From CAZPBC01 sp964584775 (GTDB lineage: Bacteria > Chlamydiota > Chlamydiia > Chlamydiales > SLFE01): DNA of 60,053 bases. Below the pieces are notes generated by a model. That model was not told the origin of the DNA. It searched no databases and saw nothing but the letters and a program-made list of their open reading frames with translations. Location: positions 1 to 60,053 of the forward strand of contig CAZPBC010000009.1 of NCBI GenBank assembly GCA_964584775.1. Reading direction: 5' to 3'. This document shows positions 54,820 through 60,053 of the stretch, piece after piece (positions within the stretch are counted from its first letter, which is position 1; every line of letters starts with the position of its first letter). The position numbers were made by a program, and so were the translations under genes.

Positions 54820-57800
54820 TTGAAACTTAAAAAATTTGCTTTACAAGGTTTTAAATCGTTTGCGGACAAGACGTCGATTCTTTTTGACGGCGGAATCATT
54901 GCCATCGTCGGTCCAAACGGCTGTGGAAAATCGAACATTGCGGATGCAATCCGCTGGGTGACGGGGGAGAAGTCGGCGAAATCGATGCGTAGCCCGAGTA
55001 TGACCGATGTCATTTTCTCAGGGACTAGCAAAAGACGCCCTCTCAACTTTGCGGAAGTGACCCTCACGCTAGGCGAAGTTGGTGATGTGCTACCGACGGA
55101 CTACGAGGAAGTGGCCATTACCAGACGTCTCCACCGCAGTGGGGAGTCCGAGTACTTTATCAATAAAAATACAGTGCGCTTGAAAGATATCGAGCACATG
55201 CTCTCCGGAACAGGGATTGGTAAAAACTCGATCTCGATCTTCGAGCAGGGAAAAATTGACCAAGTCATCTATCTGAGTCCTGAGGAGAGACGGGTCATCA
55301 TCGAAGAGGTCGCGGGGATCTCGCGATTCAACATCCGAAAGAAAGAGACGCTACGTAACCTCAAAAAGACAGAAGAAAACCTCCTTCGTCTTTGTGATAT
55401 TCTCCGTGAAGTCGAACGTCAGAAAAACACCGCTGAGAGACAGGCGAAAAAGGCACAGGAGTACCAGGAACTTAAGGAAGAGCTCGACACTCTCGATAAA
55501 ACAGTGATTGTCTGCCGCTGGCGCCGTGCTTCGAATAAACGCGACCGCTCTGCAGAAAAGGAAAAAGAAGCACACTCTAAAATTTTAGAGGTCAGCGAGA
55601 CCTTGCAAGAGCGAGAAGTGAAGCTCCACGAAACGCGCCTACTCCTTGAAGAGCGTGAAGAGCTGCTCCGACGCAAAGAGGAGAACTACTTTGAGCTGAA
55701 AAACAAGCGCGATCTGGAGATGCAGTCGAACACGCAGAACATCCAGAAGATGAAAGAAGCTCAAAAGCGCGAAGAAGAGCTCCGTTTCCGTCTTAAAGAG
55801 ACCGAAGAGAAGAAAGAGGCTTCGGGTGAAGCGCTTTCACTCAATAAACACCGACTGAACGAAGAGGACGCCAAGCTCGAGATTGAGAGCGTTGCCCTCA
55901 GTGAAGAAGAGGGGCTACTCACTACAGCACGTGAGTCTTTAGAAACCCTTCGAGCTTCCTTCCAAGAGAGCCAAGCAGAAGGAATGCGCCTTGTCCAGCA
56001 AGAGTCTGAAATGACTCGTGCCTTAAAAGAGGCTGAGCTGAGACATGACCACGCTGAAGTGAGTAAAAAAGCGACTGAAAAGAGGGTCGCGGAGACACGT
56101 GAGGAGCTCGAACGCACCACAGAAGCGCTTCAGGGAAAAGAGGAAGAGCTGAAAGTTGCAAGCGAAGAGGTCACAGCGTCTAAAGAGAAAATGGAGAACG
56201 CTTCTGAAGCCCTCAGCAGCATCCAAGATATTCTAAAAGAACTCAACCAGGCACAGTCGACCCTTTCTAAAAGTCTTACCGAAAAAGAGGCGCGCCTCTC
56301 TGTGCTAAAACGACTCAAAGAGGAGCTGCAAGGGTTCTCGAAAGGCACAAAGCGACTCATTAAAGAGTCAAAAGATCCGAAAAGCCCTCTTTTCGGAAAG
56401 TTACAAGGACTCTTTGAACTCCTCGACTTTGACCGCAGCCTCGAACTAGGGCTGACGGCTTATCTCCGGGCCTATAGCCAGACGTTGGTTGTGCAAACGA
56501 ACAGAGATCTGGAACTCGTCCTCGACTTCATTAAGCAAGAGAATATCCGCGATGTCTCCCTCTTCTCCATGGAGGCGTATGAGGAGCTCGAGTCGACAAG
56601 CGATTATGAGCGTCTCACGAAAGAGGATAGCACCCCACTCACAAAACAGTTCCTTTCACACATTGCCGTGCTCCCTTCACTCAGTGTCGAAGCGGTGAAG
56701 CTGCCTAAGCAGGTGGTCGCTGTCTTTCGTGATGGAGCGTTTGTCGACCAAGCACGTGTGACCTTCATTCCGAGTAAAGAGGAGAATAACACCTTCGCTC
56801 GTGAAGCAGAGATGAAAGAGCTGAAGGAGCAGGTGTCAAAAGATACGACTGAGTTGAAGCGTATCGCTAATCTTGTCGTGGATGAAGAGAAAGAACGCTC
56901 AAAAGTCCAAGAAGAGAGAAATCAGATCGAGCAAACGCTGCGTAAGAAGGAGATGGCTCTTGTTGAGATCAATTTCGCCCTTCAAAGACTCTCTAGTGAC
57001 CAGCAGCGTTTCAGTGAGCTCGCTCTGCAGATGGAGAAGGACCTTCAGACATTCAACAAACACATGAAAGAGCAGAAGTCGATCCAGGAAGAGCTGAAGG
57101 TAGACTTCGAACGTGTCCATGCTGAAAACACGCAGATCCAGAACCGCTTCAGCAGCATGGAAGAGAACCTCAAAGAAGAAGAGGAGAGCTTTAAAGCGAA
57201 GCAAGACGCTCTTAAAGCTAAACAGACCTCCTATCAAGAGAAGCTCGACCTCACTAAAAACCTCAAATATCAGGTTGAACTCTTCACAGCCCGCGTCGAA
57301 GATGCCAACAAGGCACTGGAAACGACCCGTGAGGAGATCGATCAAGTCCACGCTCTTCTTGAAACGCTGCGCAGTGAGTCCACTCATAGTGAAAGTGGCA
57401 TCCAAGAGAGTGAGGAGGCGGTTGAACGTGCCCTTAAAGCAGTCAATAATGAAAAAGAAACGCTTCAAGAGGTGAAGAAAAAGATCGAAGAGCTTGAAAA
57501 GTTCGTGACGACCCTCCGAGAGGATGAGAAAGAGTGGACGAACAAAAAATCCCAAGCAGAAATCCAGATTGCTGAACTCAGAACAACGATTGAAAACCTT
57601 GCCCACGAACTCGATGAGCGCTACCAGCTTGCAGTCGATGAAATGGAAGTTGAAGAGCTCGAAAACCTGCGCGAGTCAGAAGCACATGTCAAGTCACTAC
57701 GCCGTAAGATCGAGAATATCGGCCCTGTCAATATGACAGCGCTTGAAGAGAAGGAAGAGTTTGAAGAGCGCTACAACACCCTCTCCCTTCAAGTCGAAGA

Positions 57801-58347
57801 CTTGGAGAAGTCGAAAGAGGAACTTTTAGAGATCATCAGTGAGCTGGAGACAGAGAGTCGTAAGCTTTTTGAAGAGACCTTCGCTCAGGTTCAAACGAAT
57901 TTCCGCAAAAACTTTGAAATCCTCTTCCGCGGTGGCGAGGCGGACCTTCAATTGGTCGGTTCAGAAGATTCTCTTGAAGCAGGAATCGATGTCATTGCGA
58001 AGCCTCCTGGAAAGCAGATGCGATCCATTACCCTCCTCTCAGGTGGAGAGAAGTGTATGACCGCTTTGGCTCTTCTCTTTGCCATCTTCGAAGTGCGTCC
58101 TGCTCCGTTCTGCGTTCTCGATGAGATCGACGCTCCTCTTGATGATAGCAACGTCGAGCGCTTTGTCGAAGTTCTCAAACAGTTCACAGGACAGTGCCAG
58201 TTTGTGATCATCACACACAACAAGCGTACGATGGCGATTGCGGATACACTCTATGGCGTCTCGATGCCAGAAAGGGGAGTTTCTAAGATGCTTTCGATTG
58301 AGTTTGATTCAGAGAAGAAATCAGAGCCTGCTCTCGTCGGCTCTTAA
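54820..58347 (+). CDS. smc: Chromosome partition protein SMC
   Basis: 1175 residues from TTG 54820 (KLKKFALQGFKSFADKT, the standard SMC N-terminus). The upstream open frame to 54661 crosses the promoter and is rejected. Walker A GPNGCGKSN; then a coiled coil of about 310 residues; a hinge around residues 510-640 (SPLFGKLQGLFELLDFDRSL); the second coiled coil; C-terminal signature LLSGGEKCMTALALLFAIF and Walker B FCVLDEIDAPLDDSN. ABC-type ATPase that organises chromosomes with ScpA/ScpB. GAGAGG lies 6 nt before the TTG. It is expressed from its own extended -10 promoter. Confidence 0.96.
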   Translation: MKLKKFALQGFKSFADKTSILFDGGIIAIVGPNGCGKSNIADAIRWVTGEKSAKSMRSPSMTDVIFSGTSKRRPLNFAEVTLTLGEVGDVLPTDYEEVAITRRLHRSGESEYFINKNTVRLKDIEHMLSGTGIGKNSISIFEQGKIDQVIYLSPEERRVIIEEVAGISRFNIRKKETLRNLKKTEENLLRLCDILREVERQKNTAERQAKKAQEYQELKEELDTLDKTVIVCRWRRASNKRDRSAEKEKEAHSKILEVSETLQEREVKLHETRLLLEEREELLRRKEENYFELKNKRDLEMQSNTQNIQKMKEAQKREEELRFRLKETEEKKEASGEALSLNKHRLNEEDAKLEIESVALSEEEGLLTTARESLETLRASFQESQAEGMRLVQQESEMTRALKEAELRHDHAEVSKKATEKRVAETREELERTTEALQGKEEELKVASEEVTASKEKMENASEALSSIQDILKELNQAQSTLSKSLTEKEARLSVLKRLKEELQGFSKGTKRLIKESKDPKSPLFGKLQGLFELLDFDRSLELGLTAYLRAYSQTLVVQTNRDLELVLDFIKQENIRDVSLFSMEAYEELESTSDYERLTKEDSTPLTKQFLSHIAVLPSLSVEAVKLPKQVVAVFRDGAFVDQARVTFIPSKEENNTFAREAEMKELKEQVSKDTTELKRIANLVVDEEKERSKVQEERNQIEQTLRKKEMALVEINFALQRLSSDQQRFSELALQMEKDLQTFNKHMKEQKSIQEELKVDFERVHAENTQIQNRFSSMEENLKEEEESFKAKQDALKAKQTSYQEKLDLTKNLKYQVELFTARVEDANKALETTREEIDQVHALLETLRSESTHSESGIQESEEAVERALKAVNNEKETLQEVKKKIEELEKFVTTLREDEKEWTNKKSQAEIQIAELRTTIENLAHELDERYQLAVDEMEVEELENLRESEAHVKSLRRKIENIGPVNMTALEEKEEFEERYNTLSLQVEDLEKSKEELLEIISELETESRKLFEETFAQVQTNFRKNFEILFRGGEADLQLVGSEDSLEAGIDVIAKPPGKQMRSITLLSGGEKCMTALALLFAIFEVRPAPFCVLDEIDAPLDDSNVERFVEVLKQFTGQCQFVIITHNKRTMAIADTLYGVSMPERGVSKMLSIEFDSEKKSEPALVGS

Positions 58348-58358
58348 GCTGGAAATTT

Positions 58359-58871
58359 CTAGGGCAGCCACTCTTGTAGTTCACGAGCACTTCTTTTGGA
58401 GAAGTAGGGGAAGAAAAGGTCATAGTCATGAGCTGCTTTGACTTTTTTTAAACAGACCCGTGCCATGAAGGAGGGTTCGGGAAGCTGCTCTTTTGTCTCT
58501 GGGTCTACCTTTAGAGAGATGCCATAGAGAGGATTCACCTCAATAAAGTCTGCACTGACAATGCTCTTTCGGTCGACCTGCCGACAGAGTTTTTCCCCTT
58601 TAAAGTAACTCAGCTTTTCCCCATCCAAAATCAGGCGGTTCGGGATCTCTTCAAGTTTTGCCACTCTTTTGTAGGGAATCAGACCCCAAGCGATCAAAAA
58701 AAGGGCTGAGCACCAGATCAGCAGTCCCCAGCGGCTTAAGAAAAGAGGGGGTGAAAACGCCCCAAAGCCCAAAAGGAGAGCTCCCCCTAAAATTGCATAG
58801 AGGCTGCCTCTTTTCACTAAATGGCTCTTTAGCGGCTTTAAAACGGCTGTTCTGAGAATTATCTGCTCCAT
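58359..58871 (-). CDS. Small two-helix membrane protein, unknown
   Basis: About 170 residues from ATG 58871 (GTG 58877 also in frame). Two closely spaced membrane helices (GSLYAILGGALLLGFGAF and WGLLIWCSALFLIAWGLIP) are followed by a soluble beta-rich domain (NRLILDGEKLSYFKGEKL; SIVSADFIEVNPLYGISLKV; ARELQEWL), a plan resembling bacterial PH-like membrane proteins. No confident family. Convergent with smc, 11 bp apart. Confidence 0.6.
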   Translation of the reverse strand: MEQIILRTAVLKPLKSHLVKRGSLYAILGGALLLGFGAFSPPLFLSRWGLLIWCSALFLIAWGLIPYKRVAKLEEIPNRLILDGEKLSYFKGEKLCRQVDRKSIVSADFIEVNPLYGISLKVDPETKEQLPEPSFMARVCLKKVKAAHDYDLFFPYFSKRSARELQEWLP

Positions 58872-58877
58872 TGGCAC

Positions 58878-59017
58878 CCATCATGCATAGATTCAAACAT
58901 AAAGTAAAATATTAGCTTAAATTAAGGTTAATTAAAGATTTTATTAATATTCTATTTAGTTTAATTAAAAAATTAACTATAATTAATATTAAGCGATTTA
59001 AATTCAGAGGTTTAGTT
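58878..59017 (+). promoter_or_regulatory. AT-rich leader of the last gene
   Basis: 140 bp dominated by A and T, with several copies of TTAATTAA-like words (58925-58990) and few G/C until AGAGG before ATG 59018. Similar AT-rich leaders precede the orphan genes at 179 and 49324. No unambiguous -35/-10 pair stands out from the background. Confidence 0.4.
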
Positions 59018-60004
59018 ATGGATCCAGGAAGTATTGGCCCAGGCAGGCCCATTGAACCGGAGTCTCCCTTAACTCGTGAGGAGCTCGAACAGATGGAGGG
59101 AATTGAGGAAGCCTTGGCAGGGATTAGAGAGGCTGCAGAAGGGGCCCTTTCTGAAGAGGCAAGTGCAGAGGGGACTCTAGAGGGCAAGGATTTCGTCCCC
59201 TACAGTCGGCATGCCGAATCTGCCCCTTTTGGTTCTTTCACTCCACTTAGTATTGGTCCGTTAAGAGTGCCTCCCGGAGCACAGTCCAATCGGATAAAAA
59301 TGGTGGAAAAACGAGCCGATGAGATTCTTCGGCGGCCAGAGTCAGCCCCACTACCAAAACAAAGGCTATTGACGGTCGATGACCGCCAAAAGCAGGCAGG
59401 TATACGCGAGATCCACGGCCAGGTTCTCGGCTTTTTAGGAGAGCTAGGCTCTCGTACCACTCTCGAGCAGCTTAATTCGCGGGAGTTCGATGAGTTGAGA
59501 GAAAATCCTCTTCTCAATGAGCCAGAATTGAGACGATTTAAAGATAAACTCGAAGAGTTGGCGGCACGGCGTGATAATGCCCTTGAGCTGTCCAAGATGA
59601 TCGACACTGCCTACGAGTCTAAAGGGAATAAAAGACAAGTCCATACTTCACTGATGACAATGGATCGCCGCCTGGCGAAAACCGGGCATCAGGCAACTTT
59701 TGCGCTGCTTCCAGTTAAACAGCAAGAAAAGTTGAGGGAATTGAATGCGTTAGTAGAAGTTCAGGTTGCACCGGATTTTAAGGAGATGAGCCTCGAAGAA
59801 AAGATTGCCTTTTTCGAGCAAATGGACAAGCAATCTTATGGAAATGAAGTTTTTGCTCTTCTTGAAGATCCTGAGCTCAGTCTACCTGGAAATGAGTCAC
59901 TACTTGAGCGAGCGAACATTGTAGCTCAAGGACGAGCAGAAGCAGAGGTGGATGCCCGGATCTTTTTGTTAGAAACTCAAAAAGAGTACCTAACTCCCGA
60001 TTAA
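59018..60004 (+). CDS. Hypothetical helical protein (effector candidate)
   Basis: 328 residues. The N-terminal ~95 residues are rich in Pro, Gly, Glu and Ser and likely disordered (GSIGPGRPIEPESP; EALAGIREAAEGALSEEASA), then helical segments (RIKMVEKRADEILRRPES, IHGQVLGFLGELGSR, LRRFKDKLEELAARRDNALE, AEAEVDARIFLLETQKEY). No signal peptide, membrane helix or known domain. Strong AGAGG 8 nt before ATG 59018 in a very AT-rich leader. Unrecognised; placed with the other orphan genes as a possible type III effector. After its stop, 60005-60053 holds nothing I can identify. Confidence 0.58.
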   Translation: MDPGSIGPGRPIEPESPLTREELEQMEGIEEALAGIREAAEGALSEEASAEGTLEGKDFVPYSRHAESAPFGSFTPLSIGPLRVPPGAQSNRIKMVEKRADEILRRPESAPLPKQRLLTVDDRQKQAGIREIHGQVLGFLGELGSRTTLEQLNSREFDELRENPLLNEPELRRFKDKLEELAARRDNALELSKMIDTAYESKGNKRQVHTSLMTMDRRLAKTGHQATFALLPVKQQEKLRELNALVEVQVAPDFKEMSLEEKIAFFEQMDKQSYGNEVFALLEDPELSLPGNESLLERANIVAQGRAEAEVDARIFLLETQKEYLTPD

Positions 60005-60053
60005 GCAACCATTTTTATGTAAATTTCAAGTCCCAGCTTCTCTATTTTTTGTT

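Noticed and set aside
56899..57606. 235-codon minus-strand ORF within smc
   Set aside because: It is the antisense of a charged coiled coil, which commonly leaves long open frames, and has no start signals or neighbours in that strand.
1..60053. CRISPR array, prophage, integrase or rRNA operon
   Set aside because: No regularly spaced direct repeats, phage structural genes, integrase motifs or rRNA sequence were recognised in the window.

Overview
This window reads as chromosome from a member of the Chlamydiota, most likely an environmental ('chlamydia-like') lineage rather than Chlamydia itself. The best evidence is a chlamydial-type hrcA-grpE-dnaK operon with a CIRCE operator, a long HrcA with the chlamydial TGKPVGSNSLKESGF signature, and an RseP-type protease of about 640 residues with two PDZ domains. 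Housekeeping genes are mixed with many lineage-specific secreted, membrane and repeat proteins that look like host-interaction factors. No phage, IS transposase, plasmid origin, rRNA or CRISPR array was seen. There is one tRNA (Ser-GCT). No intergenic stretch exceeds 300 bases.

Layout. 1-2.9 kb: the end of an unknown gene and a large Sel1/TPR-repeat protein. 2.9-6.1 kb (minus strand): a compact MNIO/bufferin-type peptide-modification operon, consisting of a secreted precursor ending in SCGGPGGCGS, a DUF692 iron oxygenase and a DUF2063 partner, read into rsmB. 6.2-12.8 kb: a repeat-protein island (membrane/coiled-coil protein, secreted MORN-type protein, a split LRR-like gene, an LRR protein and a proline-rich membrane protein). 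12.8-24.9 kb: a surface-polysaccharide locus with UDP-diacetamido-uronic acid synthesis (WbpA, WbpE, a fused WbpB-WbpD), two glycosyltransferases, an O-antigen-ligase-like protein, a deacetylase, a Wzm/Wzt exporter and an AsnB-type amidotransferase. 24.9-29.6 kb: a pentameric ligand-gated ion channel downstream of two tandem LRR paralogues. 29.7-34.5 kb: secreted Cys-containing protein, SPW/VKOR-like membrane protein with an SDR epimerase, and an exported APH-fold kinase. 34.5-37.1 kb: tRNA-Ser and a Zn/Mn ABC importer. 37.3-46.2 kb: rseP, a degenerate ThDP-enzyme homologue, the hrcA-grpE-dnaK heat-shock operon and a beta-carbonic anhydrase. 46.2-49.0 kb: a P1B-4 metal ATPase with a CCC1/VIT1-like partner. 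49.3-60.0 kb: hypothetical effector candidates around pepM18, serS, a C39-like peptidase and smc.

How parts may work together. The polysaccharide genes form an almost complete route: make an unusual uronic acid, possibly amidate it, polymerise, export by ABC transporter and ligate. Three metal systems are present (Zn/Mn import; P1B-4/CCC1-like efflux or storage; the MNIO peptide, which by analogy may bind copper). Several features do not fit any gene. A roughly 170-bp palindromic repeat occurs as two full copies and one deleted copy, each just upstream of a gene, plus a possible minimal core. Three genes have a -10 box exactly 9 nt before the ATG and no Shine-Dalgarno, which suggests leaderless mRNAs. 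A hairpin may mask the Shine-Dalgarno of one secreted-protein gene. All functional calls rest on reading motifs by eye; no database search was run.
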